A DNA stretch of 64,000 nt from Imbricaverruca yamaguchii (lineage: Eukaryota > Arthropoda > Thecostraca > Neoverrucidae): the NCBI GenBank assembly GCA_034440575.1, contig JAOTOL010001602.1, positions 159,001 through 223,000 of the forward strand, in the 5' to 3' direction. The notes beneath the pieces are model-generated. The model was not told the DNA's origin. It made no database searches and was given only the letters and a program-made list of their open reading frames with translations. This document shows positions 13,261 to 24,711 of this stretch, piece by piece. A program made the position numbers and the translations under genes. Position 1 is the stretch's first letter. Every line of letters begins with the position of its first letter.

Positions 13261-15031
13261 CACACCTTGTAGTTTTTGCAGGCGTGCAACTTGGCGTCGC
13301 CAATCTCTCGCGCCATATGGTTACGATAGGCCAAAAGTTTACGTCGTTAGCGAGCCTCGAACCAGCATCCCTTCGGTGACGAGACAGACACATCGACCAT
13401 CACATCAGCACACGCATCGGCGTTCTATCTCATCGCCGTGCATCGATCATTCCATCACACGTGAAAGTTCGTTGGCGTTCGTGAATTACTATACAGGGTC
13501 GGAAGAAATCAAATTTATTATATGCGTCGAGAAGCCAAAGTGCCTGCCATATCAAAGCAATATTAGTACTGGCAAGTATTCCCTTCAGTGAGTGGAGTTG
13601 TGGGACCTGTTCGACAGCTGCCCGTTGGATTATTCGCTTCCGCGTATACGCGTTGGTTCGGCGCCGGGCCGCCAACACCCACTCACCTGACATCTATCGG
13701 CCGGCCACGACAACCAACATATGAATAGCGCTCTGATGAACGGTGCGATCATTTGTCACAGTCGGCCAACGTCGGGCCCCGTAGGACGAGCAATCCGCGT
13801 TTCGCCTCGCACGCCAAAGCCGCCATCGTATATCAGCGAAACGCACGGCCCTGGCAAGGCGCGGACGGGAGGCGGCGCACGTTTTGTTCGAAGCTTTCCC
13901 GGAGTGAAATATTCAGGCGCGCAGATGAATAGCAGGTTGTCGCTGCCTACGAATGTACGTCTACACACCTGCACGCCTGGGTGCAGATAGTTAGCACGCT
14001 GCATGTACACATATACGCACATAGATGTAAGCAAACACACACACACACACACATGCACCCATACTCATCAGAACAATACAATTGCAGATGTTTCACAAAA
14101 TGGACACTTGACAAACCCATGGTGCAATGAATACGAAGCTAAGCGCAGCTAGATGTGAGGATAAAGGACCCTTAGTTGAAAGCAATTCAATTTGTTCCCC
14201 TACAGCACATTCAGTGTCAAATTTCCCAGTTTGTGTTTGCAACGGAGCTCGTGTACGCGATGCCGCTATTTTCGAGCAACAGCCACTCTGCCATCAAAGG
14301 AAGCACAAAATGAACACTCCACACACGTCCAACGCACCCCCGATGAAACTCAACTGTGCGCTCAAACACCAACATCATTATCACAATGGATCACTACATA
14401 TATCGCAACAATTGTCCGGCGACAATATGCTAATGATATGCATGCTAAGACAATGAGAGTAGGTTATTGGGATGTCTGGGGTGACATTCAAGCTGCCGAG
14501 CTCAGATTCAATTCAAGTTCCAAATGCACATTGAGGGTGGTCCCAACGTCGACACGAAGATTAGTTCAGATTGAATGGATTTTTGACTTAAGGACGCATC
14601 GACTGCTACTGGTTATGCAGCATCCCCAGAAGGGGAGGGGTAGTTCAGTTTAAAGGAGATAGGTGGACATAGAAGAGTAAAAGATTGGTGATAATGGAGA
14701 TATAGGATATGCAGTAGATATAGGGGAGTAGAAGAGAGGAAAAGTGAACCTTTACCACTCTGTCCAAAACTATCAGCATGGTGCAGCACAAATACTACCT
14801 TAGTGGTAATTATTCGTTTTGTTTGTGTTTTAATATAATAACCCACAAGTCACCATACATTTGTTCCTTCATTGGGAAAGCTCAGAGTGTACGCTTTAGG
14901 GATAGCTGTACCTAGGTGTTGCCCATCACCGAAAACCCTGAGTCTACCACCGTGTTTCATAACGCACAACTCAGAACGAGTTTCCCACACTTCCACATCA
15001 AAACTGAGGCGCTACGTAAGCCAGGCTGTAA

Positions 15032-15455
15032 AAAGAAATATGCTTCACCAGTGTTTGTGACATCGTACCTATAATCAGGCATTGTTTAGTCTTTCATGAT
15101 TGGCGTAGTGCCATGACACTTATTGAGCTATCGTGAAAGAAATATGCTTCACTAGTGTTTGTGACATCGTACCTATAATCAGGCATTGTTTAGTCTTTAT
15201 GGGGTAGGTTTTGATTAAAATATCTCACGTGTGTGACTTGGATTGTTTGTTTTTGGTTGGTAGTGCCCTTATTGTCGTGAAAGAAATATGCTTCACTAGT
15301 GTTTGTGACATCGTACCTGTAATCAGGCATTGTTTAGTCTGTAATGATTGGTGTAGTGCCATGACACTTATTGAGCTATCGTGAAAGAAATATGCTTCAC
15401 TGGTTGGACATCGTACCTGTAATTTTTTTTAGTGCCATGACACTTATTGAGCTAC
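15032..15455. repeat. Four-copy ~100-150 bp direct repeat
   Basis: Copies of AAGAAATATGCTTCACTAGT followed by GTTTGTGACATCGTACCT and CAGGCATTGTTTAGTC start at about 15032, 15136, 15280 and 15383. The spacers contain AGTGCCATGACACTTATTGA and vary in length; the last copy is truncated. Confidence 0.85.
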
Positions 15456-17126
15456 CGTCCAACTTCTGACAAGTCGCACTTCTGTCGCAAGAGACCGCCA
15501 TATCGGTCGGTCACGGGTCATTAACCACCGACCCTGACGCTAAACTTCGGGGGTAACTATGGCAACCATGGTCAGCTATCAGCCATGAAAAGTGTTACAG
15601 GCACTGCGATTGGACGCCGATTTGGCTATGCCGGTATTGCGTTCACGTGATCCATATGCCATACTAACTTGTAAAATGTCACCGTGTTCCCTAAGCGCGG
15701 GCTCGATATGCTTTGGGTGTGGATAAGATTGCCAGGCTCCGAATTTGATTGGGGATTCAGAAGTAGGCATTCAGGAGCGAGTGCAATTGTAGCGGGGCTT
15801 CAGCGAAGGGTTCTAAAAATGCTCTTTACTTTCGCATGCTGCTTTTATCTTTCAATGTCAAGTACTGGTTACAGCAGGGCAAACAAATGGATGGGCACTG
15901 TATTGGACTTCTGGCTCTGAGTGGGTCGGGCCATACTAATCGATGCCCTTGTGCCTGGAAGAACCCCAATGCGAACCAATTTCCAATGTCCGTGTTCACA
16001 CGCTGCGAATTGGCCTATTATCGTTGCGTGAATCTCGATCCATGCCATGCACACAAACCCAGTGGAGTTAGGAGCACGTGAACGGCGATGTTCTGCACTG
16101 CGCATATTGTGGTTAAGCGATGAAGGTTCGGAAAAGTAATACCATCTCATCAAACGGAAATAATATCAAGTCGTGTGCAAACAGCTAGACGGTTGCGGAC
16201 GAAAGCGCCTCAATTTACGCAAATTTAGGCAAATTTAGGCGAATTGCGGGCAACAGCGCGTAGTGCTTGCTGGGCGATTCTTGGCCGTTCCGTCATAGTC
16301 CTGTCAGAAGCTGTGCGGGGCCGTGTCGGTGGTGGAGTCGAGCCAGGCCGCTCAATACTTCGCCGCCGGCTGTGGGAAGCCCGGCTCGACCACTCGCTCG
16401 CGCATCGCTCACACCGAATTGCTCGCCGAGAGCGAATGCGACGACCGTTTCGGTGCTTGCTGACCTCTATTGAGCCGGGCGCCGTTCGCCCGTTGATGGC
16501 GTCAATCGAGTAGATGACGTATGTCGGATGTCTTCATTCCGGACTACTTAGGAGGCATGGGACAATATACTGCCGATCGTCTGCCAGGCAGTCGCCGTCC
16601 GTGGCATTACATTTCCTTTTTCATTATTATTATCTTGGCTTTTCATACTCGTTTAGATTGCCCTCGTCACATTCCGTTGCCGAGGCGAGATTGGAACCGA
16701 TCTCAGTTAAATTTGGACTCCTGGTGGTGTTAGATCATAATTGCTGATTGGGACTAGGACGGGTGAAGTAATGAGATGCGAAATTGATATTGGTTTTCTT
16801 ATCCTGCATCATGGCAGGAGCGGAACCAAAAGCCTGGCTGAGCGCGGAGAAATTCAACAAAAGTTATCCGATTTGAAGAAAAAGCTGATCGGATTTAAAC
16901 GGCTAGCGGTCTGCGGATCCTCTGCAGAACATTTTAAAGTCATATAATGTTCTCAGATTTCGAGAAAATGTAATTTTGGTGTAACATTTCGGCACAAATC
17001 GACCTCTCGGGGTGGGGGCATTTTGAATCGGCTAGATCGCCTACAAATCTAATAGATTTTCGCTACACTCATTCTAGTATATATATATTTATATATATAT
17101 CCCTGGCTAAGGAAGGCCTTCTGTAT

Positions 17127-17150
17127 GTAGGTTAGGTTAGGTTAGGTTAG
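17127..17150 (+). repeat. Interstitial (TTAGG)n tract
   Basis: GTAGGTTAGG followed by three more GTTAGG-type units, about four copies of the arthropod-type telomeric pentamer, inside intron A-B. It is too short to be a telomere. Confidence 0.8.
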
Positions 17151-17766
17151 TGCATATGAGTCCAATTATGGTCGTACGTGGGCAACTCGCAGTTTTCTTT
17201 ATAACTTCCTAGCTCTCACATTGAGCACTAATGATTCCTAGCATTATAATCCCCAAGTTTGAAGTTGAGGTACTTGGTTCTCGTACTCAAAGGCCCTTGA
17301 ACGAGCAATTTGTCGTATTTTCCTCTTCAATATCACTCGTTACCTCCCATTGCATATCAAAATTCCACAAACATAGCGTAACGTTGCTAGAGCTGAGTTC
17401 GATCCAATACCGCTTGGAGCAATCTTGAGTATCCCTAATTGATTGGAAGATACATTGGGAGCCCGAGCAGATTACATTAGTCTTTTTGCGCCTGCATAGA
17501 AGACGTATGGCCCTACCTCAGTGATAAAGATGGACATTCTGTCTGCCTCGAAAGCTGACGGTCTCACCCAACTATTCCGATGCCTAATTTATCCTCGTGT
17601 TTTGATCCGTTCGGAAATATCTGAGTTGTGCGGCTGTTGTTGCAGCACACTCATCGAAAGTGAAAAATAGTTCCAGCCGAGGTTGTGCCTGCTTCCTATC
17701 CTGGATCACGCACTCGACCATTGGCTGAGCGTCGACCGAGAAAGGCCAAGTCGACCGTCGAACTGT

Positions 17767-17929
17767 GGGGACGAGTAGTCTAGGGGTAAGTTGCTCGTCT
17801 CGCAATCGAAAGGTTGTGAGTTCGAGGCTCACTTGTCGCTACTCTTCGCCCGCGACCAATCGGCGTGAGATTGGCGACGCTACATGACTCAACGGTCGAT
17901 GCGTCAATAAAACCATAGCAACAACGACT
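17767..17929 (+). mobile_element. tRNA-derived SINE, family B
   Basis: Head GGGGACGAGTAGTCTAGGGG with a B box matching GGTTCGAGNCT (here GAGTTCGAGGCT), then the conserved body CGCGACCAATCGGCGTGAGA and tail. Target-site duplication GTCGAACTGT at 17757-17766 and 17930-17939. It is more diverged than the other family B copies. Confidence 0.85.
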
Positions 17930-18315
17930 GTCGAACTGTCATGGCGAGGCTCATATCCGAGGGACCCGTACACAGTTTCGACACTCAAAATGGTGTCGGT
18001 TTGCACCCAATTGGGCCTCATTTTTGTCCACCATATATGTGCCATATACCATGTCGCTCCATATATGCTGCCACATACCATGTCGCTCACATCATCGATC
18101 ACCCCACAGCACTATACATGTTCGTCAAATTCCTACAACTCAGTGTTATCGCCTTCCCCTAACCCCCACCTACCTAACCGCTGTCATTGCACACATCTAT
18201 GATATTCGATTCCACTGGGAATTAAGTAAGTCCGAATCCATCATAGTGCCATATCATAGCAAATACAAGGTAACCAACCGACAGCATGACATCATCTCAA
18301 CTGGGCTTTAGGACA

Positions 18316-19217
18316 GCACACGAATCACTCGCCATTTTATATCTTTTGATGCGTGCTCTGTTGCGTACTCTCATGCTCTGCGACGTGTCCTGTGTGCTCT
18401 GCGACGTGCTCACGTGCTCTGTTGCGTACTCTCGTGCTCTGTTGCGTACTATCGTGCTCTGTTGCATACTCTCGTCCTCTGCGACGTGTTCTGTGTGCTC
18501 TGACGCGTGCTCTGTGTGCTCTGACGCGTGCTCCGTGTGCTCTGACGCGTGCTCTGTGTGCTCTGACACGTGCTCTGTGTGCTCTGACACGTGCTCTGTG
18601 TGTTCTGACGCGTGCTCTGTGTGCTCTGACGTGCTGGTGTTGACGCGTGCTGTTTGCTCTGACACGTGCTCTGTGTGTCGTGTGTTGCGTGCTCTGTCTG
18701 ACGCGTGCTCCGTGTGCTCTGACACGTGCTCCGTGTGCTCTGACGGGTGCTCCGTGTGCTCTGACACGTGCTCTGTGTGTTCTGACACGTGCTCTGTGTG
18801 TCCTGACGCGTGCTCCGTTTGCTCTGACACGTGCTCTGTGTGTCCTGACGCGTGCTCCGTGTGCTCTGACACGTGCTCTGTGTGCTCTGACGCGTGCTGT
18901 GTCTGCGTGCTCCGTGTGCTCTGACACGTGCTCTGTGTTCTGACGCGTGCTCCGTGCTCTGTTGTGTGCTCTGAGACGTGCTCTGTGTGCTCTGCGACGT
19001 GCTCTGTGTGCTCTGACGCGTGCTCTGTGTGTCCTGACGCGTGCTCCGTTTGCTCTGACACGTGCTCTGTGTGCTCTGGCACGTGCTCCGTGTGCTCTGA
19101 CGCGTGCTCCGTGTGCTCCACAGACGGTGACCGTGCCGCCGATTGACGTGTGTGTGTGTGTACAGTGCCCTGGGACGTGCTCCGTGTGCTCTGACGCGTG
19201 CTCCGTGTGCTCCGCAG
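18316..19217 (+). repeat. 21-bp array and duplicated acceptor before exon B
   Basis: About 35 copies of GTGCTCTGACGCGTGCTCTGT lead directly to the exon B acceptor. At 19112-19165 there is a first copy of the acceptor and exon start (GTGCTCCACAG|ACGGTGACCG), then a return to the 21-bp unit, then the true acceptor GTGCTCCGCAG at 19217. The span 18316-19121 contains only one AG dinucleotide, at 18974. Minus-strand open frames of up to 377 codons are array shadows. Confidence 0.85.
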
Positions 19218-19334
19218 ACGGTGACCGTGCCGCCCATTGACGTGTGTGTGTACACCGCCGCGGAGGACCGCTTCGTGTCGGCTCAGCTGCTCACGGAGGG
19301 CGTGTGGCAGCCCACACTCCTCAATGTGTTCCAG
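19218..19334 (+). CDS. Gene 1 exon B: stem and start of FkbM region
   Basis: A 117-bp exon, phase 0 at both ends, with acceptor CTCCGCAG at 19217 and donor TTCCAG|GTAAAG at 19334. It encodes TVTVPPIDVCVYTAAEDRFV and then SAQLLTEGVWQPTLLNVFQ, which fits the region before the SAM-binding motif in FkbM-type proteins, where a short 'disturbance/expression' lead often precedes the first beta strand. It joins exon A and exon C without a frame change. Its first ~37 bases are duplicated upstream at 19124, and its last ~15 bases with the donor are repeated about 31 times downstream. Two alternative donors (19370, 19406) would add 12 or 24 residues in frame. Confidence 0.75.
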
Positions 19335-20370
19335 GTAAAGCGACACGGACCTTCTCAATCCGGGTTCCAGGTAAAGCGACCCGGACATTCTCAATCCGTG
19401 TTCCAGGTAAAGCGACCCGGACCTTCTCAATGTGTTCCAGGTAAAGCGACCCGGACCTTCTCAATGTGTTCCAGGTAAAGCGACACGGACCTTCTCAATG
19501 TGTTCCAGGTAAAGCGACCCGGACCTTCTCAATGTGTTCCAGGTAAAGCGACCCGGACCTTCTCAATGTGTTCCAGGTAAAGCGACCCGGACCTTCTCAA
19601 TGTGTTCCAGGTAAAGCGACACGGACCTTCTCAATGTGTTCCAGGTAAAGCGACACGGACCTTCTCAATGTGTTCCAGGTAAAGCGACCGGACCTTCTCA
19701 ATGTGTTCCAGGTAAAGCGACCCGGACCTTCTCAATGTGTTCCAGGTAAAGCGACCCGGACATTCTCAATGTGTTCCAGGTAAAGCGACACGGACCTTCT
19801 CAATGTGTTCCAGGTAAAGCGACACGGACCTTCTCAATGTGTTCCAGGTAAAGCGACACGGACCTTCTCAATGTGTTCCAGGTAAAGCGACACGGACCTT
19901 CTCAATGTGTTCCAGGTAAAGCGACACGGACCTTCTCAATGTGTTCCAGGTAAAGCGACACGGACCTTCTCAATGTGTTCCAGGTAAAGCGACACGGACA
20001 TTCTCAATGTGTTCCAGGTAAAGCGACCCGGACCTTCTCAATGTGTTCCAGGTAAAGCGACACGGACCTTCTCAATGTATTCCAGGTAAAGCGACCGGAC
20101 CTTCTCAATGTGTTCCAGGTAAAGCGACCCGGACATTCTCAATCCGGGTTCCAGGTAAAGCGACACGGACTTCTCAATGTGTTCCAGGTAAAGCGACCGG
20201 GCCTTCTCAATGTGTTCCAGGTAAAGCGACACGGACCTTCTCAATGTGTTCCAGGTAAAGCGACACGGACCTTCTCAATGTGTTCCAGGTAAAGCGACCC
20301 GGACCTTCTCATTGTGTTCCAGGTAAAGCGACCCGGACCTTCTCAAATGTGTTCCAGGTAAAGCGACACG
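19320..20370 (+). repeat. 34-bp array containing exon B donor site
   Basis: About 31 copies of GTGTTCCAGGTAAAGCGACA + CGGACCTTCTCAAT (34 bp; the first two downstream units are 36 bp). Each unit contains exon-end sequence TGTTCCAG and the donor GTAAAG. Variants alternate GACAC and GACCC. The array begins in the last 15 bases of exon B. Confidence 0.95.
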
Positions 20371-20579
20371 GGTACAGAAGGACACTTGATTAATTTAATG
20401 ATTAATTGAAAGCCCGTTTAGGATGTCGCTTGCCCTAACTTGCGTTGTGTGAGGCTGAGGTAAACACGTCTTTCATCATATGGATGCTTACTAATATCGC
20501 ACCACGGGATTTAACTCCTTGAAAATAGGCTGTTCTCTGCAATAATGCCTCCTCAGCCTCAAAATATGATTCGCTTGAG

Positions 20580-20815
20580 GTAGCTGTGTTGGGGGTGAGG
20601 TGGGGTGGAGGTGTATGCATGGAGGCGGGGTGGGGATGAGGGTGTGTGTATGGAGGTGCGGGTGGGGTGGGGTGGTACGTGAGGCGGTGTGGGTGGTGCT
20701 GGTGGGTGGAATTGGGTGGTGTGTGTAGAGATGTGCGGGGTATGGAATGGTTGTGGGGGTGGGTGTGTGGGGATGGGTGTGTGGGGATGGGTGCGTGGGG
20801 TGGGAGCTATGTTGG
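20580..20815. repeat. G-rich GGTGGGG/GTGTGTGGGGATG repeat
   Basis: Strand-asymmetric G/T-rich tract of degenerate GGGTGGGGTGG and GGGTGTGTGGGGATG units within intron B-C. It could form G-quadruplexes; this is inferred from composition. Confidence 0.8.
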
Positions 20816-21975
20816 AGTAGCGAAGTTTTCCCATGCGTCCCCGAGACTGTTCTCGGTAGATGTACAGTCCGGCGTGCCAAATAAGCAATCATCCTGCTTT
20901 TTTGGTAGGAAGAGGTGCAAAATTTGCTTCTTGAGTTTGCAGCCCAGGTCACCGGAAAGGTGTAGCGGTAGGCTATTTCCACTGTGAATGCTTGGTCCCG
21001 ACGCAAAGTCACGAATGTTGCAAACGAGCTTCGTATTTCACAACAAAGATCCAATTGATCCAATTGATGACCCAACATCGACAACCGACGATTCATTTCT
21101 GAAGCGTGATACACAGTGGGAGTTGCATAACAACAGCCTGTGAGTAGGCAGCGAAGTTATTCTTTGTGATCAACATAATCAGCATTATCATCGTGATAAA
21201 CGCCTATTAGCGCTTGCTCCTATTTGGAGGAGCGTCCAAGTTGAATTCTCTATCAGTTTGAACCGGGCCGTTGAAACTGCTCTCATTTGCGATATAGCTC
21301 CACCAGGATCATGACGAGCATTGGTTGCCATGGTTCCCAACAACAGCTTCGTGCTTTTGAACGGGACGGCTTGCTGTTACTCGGCTGAGCATCTTCGCAT
21401 TGCGGCGGACACTTAGAGAAGTTATGAAAGAAAACTTCGCGTGGTAAAAGGTTGTGTGACAAAAGTTGACGCGGAAGTGCTTCGTGCGCGCGAACTGAGT
21501 TGGGCGAAACATCGCTAGCGAGGAATTGACATCGCATCAAAGACTATCTGAAAATAAGGTCAGCTCTGACAAGGACTTCATTTGGAAGCGAAATCTCTAC
21601 GGCATACCAGCGTGTCCAACAACAAAAGGTCAAGTAGTACATGGTTCCGTAGTAAAAGTACGTAGCTCGCGACCGACCACAGATTATTGCGAAAATGTTC
21701 TGAGTAAATAAGTCACAGTGGTATAAATTGTTGGACATGCAGGTGGCGATGAATAGAACACAGGGATGCACGTGCGCTGCGAAATATTAGTAGTATTTTT
21801 AATCTAACGCAAACTGACTCGACCTAGGCAACTCAGCCTACTTCGATTTGGTCCGTCCCGTTAGCTATGGGAGCAATATAGCCAAGGACTTAACGCGCCT
21901 AAACGTCCCAACTACATACACGATCCAAACCGACCCGCTCATCCCGTAATAAACAAAACTCACATTTGTCAAACT
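20816..21975. other. Intron B-C, no feature seen
   Basis: Unique-looking intronic sequence with no recognisable exon, RNA gene or element. Confidence 0.5.
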
Positions 21976-21982
21976 CGATTGA

Positions 21983-22250
21983 ATCCGACCCGACCCGACC
22001 CGACCCGACCCGACCCGACCCGACCTGACCTGACCCGACCTGACCCGACCCGACCCGACCCGACCCGACCCGACCCGACCCGACCCGACCCGACCCGACC
22101 CGACCCGACCCGACCCGACCCGACCCGACCCGACCGACCCGACCCGACCCGACCCGACCGACCCGCCGACCCGACCCGACCCGACCCGACCCGACCCGAC
22201 CCGACCCGACCTGACCGACCCGACCCGACCCGACCTGACCTGGCCTGAAC
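21983..22250. repeat. (CCCGA)n pentanucleotide array
   Basis: About 50 copies of CCCGA, with occasional CCTGA and deleted units. The CCTGA variant is the same pentamer that dominates the spacers near exon A. Confidence 0.95.
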
Positions 22251-22591
22251 TGACCTGACCGATCCGACCTAACTCAACCCATCCCAATCAAGCAAATACC
22301 AAGCCAAACCTATACAGCATACGTCTACACTATGTACAGCGACTGCTTTATAAATATGGTAGTCCCCACTTAACGTCTACATTTTTGTTTGCAGTAGGAA
22401 AGGTTGCCAAGTGGAAGTTATTTGATTACCAAATTTGACTGGCTGACAGTGCGCAGCCGATACCCCCGGTTTTGCCTGATGTGGGAGAACATTTCCCCTG
22501 TCGAACTGCTGTGCTTGAGATCACGTAGAGAGATGTGGTCTCACCACCGCACAGCCTAATTCTTCATCTGCAAAGTACATACGCGCAGGCA

Positions 22592-22863
22592 CAGTGGAGG
22601 GGGAGGGGGGCATTCGGGTTAACACCCCGCAATTGAACATCCCCTGTGGGCAAGCTCGAGTGTACCCCTCTCTAATGTTTCAGCTACAGGCGCCCCTCTA
22701 GAGAGAAAAACACCCCTCTGGAAGGAAAGGCACCCCTTTGGGAAAGCCAAAATGCGGTCATCCCCTCACCTCCTTCAAGTTTTTTTTAAAGTCGTAGGCG
22801 CACCTCCAGGTATTTTCGAAGGGACGTCCCTCTAGACATGACAAATCCTGGATCCGCCCCTGA
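22592..22863. mobile_element. Possible decayed hAT-type element
   Basis: The right edge reads GGATCCGCCCCTG, similar to the terminal repeats of many hAT elements, and the left edge starts CAGTGGAGGGGG. The interior is A+C-rich with ACACCCCTC words. No clear 8-bp target duplication is seen, so this is tentative. Confidence 0.3.
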
Positions 22864-24341
22864 AAGCAAATTAGCAAATTATCTATGTCTTACCGTGCTC
22901 TGGGCTTAGGCTGTTTTTATTCGTCCTTCTAAGCCTATTCTACTAAAGTCGTCCCACTGCACAGACTCTTGGAGACGACCATTGCCACTGTAGGAAGCAA
23001 AAGCAGGCTAGACGCAATGTCAGGTGAGGAGCAGTGAGGGCAAGCAGTTACAACTTACCAGGTGGCGACACGCACCTTTATTGGGCCTATTGTCGCAAAC
23101 ATAGAGCACCGTGGAGACAAATAAGAGAGCGCCGAATGCGAATTCAGGGTAACTCTCTAAAATATGAAATAATTTACTGCACACAAGATCAGCTTACGTT
23201 ACGACCAGTCACCTATGTAATTGACCTTGGATGGTACCGTGTCATTGACCTGGCATGTCACCCGTGCCATTGACCTGCAATGTCACCCATGTCATGTTCT
23301 TGGGGGTGTCACCCGTTCCATTGACTTAGGATGTCACCCGTGTCATTGACCTGCGATGTCACCCGTGTCATTGAGCTAGGGTGTCACGCGTGTCATTGAC
23401 CTGGAATGTTAACCGTGCTATTGACCTAGGATGCCACCAGTGCTTTGACCTGGATATCATCGTATCCTGATCTTGGATGTCGCCCGTGTCATTGACCGAG
23501 AATGACTGAAAAGTTGCTAACATTGAAATGCGTGTGAATTCCACACGCATTTTGCAGTTTACAAGATTCTTATGTCCATTCACAGATCATTCGACACTGG
23601 AATGATCTGAAAATATCACATCATATCAATTGGGACCTGAAAAAGTGACTACCCTAATGTGGCAAAATGCTATTTTGGTCGGAAGGGAAGATGGTGGATG
23701 ACACGCATTTTTAATCATAGCTCCGTGATTTCATCTGATATCGACCGTAAACTTGAAGCTTCCGTTATGTTGAATCATGTGTATGACGATTTGTGTTGGC
23801 ATACGGTTTGCTTTCAGTTATGAACATAAAAACAAAGCTACGTCTTGATCATGACTTAGTACCGTAATCTAGTCTGAGATCATGCAACCTACCTTCGTAT
23901 CTCCTTTAGTCAAGTGCCTAGACACACATACGCTTTTTGCCTATCTTTAAAACTAGATTTGCTATAGTTCTTTGATATCATTCCGAAAGGAACCCTCTCT
24001 GGAGTTGATAAGCTGACTTTAACTAAGTCTAGCTCGGCCATCCCGGATGGCCCAGCAACCGCTTTGAAAGTGAACGGGTTTCAATTAGATCTTCAGAGAG
24101 AGAAGTATGTGAGTAAAGTACCGCTAAGGATCCGGAAGTTATCCTAAACGAACCTTAGAAGAGGTGGAGTGGTGGAGTTACCTGCTCCATCTGGAGCTCA
24201 AAGTCAAACAACCGGAAGATCAACATTTACATTGCGATGTTGTTCGTGCATACGTATCATATGTGTGCGTGCGCACGCGTGGTGGATTTATGGAGCTGTT
24301 TTTTTACTTTTCGCGAACGCATATTTGTCGCTGTGTTTCAG
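22864..24341. other. Intron B-C, right part
   Basis: Intronic, ending in the pyrimidine-rich CTGTGTTTCAG acceptor of exon C. Apart from the 25-bp array nothing is recognised. Confidence 0.5.
23205..23505. repeat. 25-bp GTGTCATTGACCTG array
   Basis: About 11 imperfect copies of GTGTCATTGACCTGCGATGTCACCC (25 bp) with substitutions and length changes. Confidence 0.85.
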
Positions 24342-24711
24342 AAGGCCCTGAGAAATTATCCCGACGCTGACGTCATTGACCTGGGCGCTCACATCGGATT
24401 CCACACACTGCTGGCGGCTCGGCTCGGACACCGCGTTCTAGCGGTGGAGCCGGTCACCTCTAGTCTGCGACGCATCCGCCACGCGGCGCTCCTGTCGGGT
24501 CTGCTGAGAAACATCACGCTCATTCACAACGCCATCTACAACGCACGAACTTACGCGTGGCTGCGACAACCGCACGGTGATATAGGTGGCACCACAATCG
24601 TGATAGCCGATCCGGCGTATACGAATACGCAGGAAGCGGTGAAGACAATTCTCACGGACGACCTCTATCCGTTCATCAAGAACCGCGTCGTGCTCATCAA
24701 GATGGACATCG
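24342..24711 (+). CDS. Gene 1 exon C: FkbM (Methyltransf_21) SAM-binding core
   Basis: A 370-bp exon with acceptor TGTGTTTCAG at 24341 and donor ATCG|GTACGT at 24711, phase 0 in and phase 1 out. It carries the hallmark Rossmann motif I (VIDLGAHIGFHTLLAARLG), the acidic strand-2 motif (VLAVEPV), the following helix (SLRRIRHAALLSGL), and the strand-4 region RNITLIHNAI with a sequon (NIT). It ends with KNRVVLIKMDI, the start of the conserved 'K-x-D-x-E-G' motif completed by exon D. This is the strongest domain evidence in the window. Known family: FkbM-type SAM-dependent methyltransferases. The substrate cannot be predicted. Confidence 0.9.

Larger units (their letters stand above)
13261..17756. 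other. Intron A-B of gene 1, left part
   Basis: Intronic sequence without supported exons. It holds a four-copy repeat at 15.03-15.45 kb and a short TTAGG tract at 17.13 kb. Open frames here are short and unrecognised. Confidence 0.5.

Noticed and set aside
18297..19430. Minus-strand 377-codon frame rich in HTEHASEHTEH
   Set aside because: Shadow of the 21-bp array in front of exon B. The other strand holds a phased exon of the FkbM gene.
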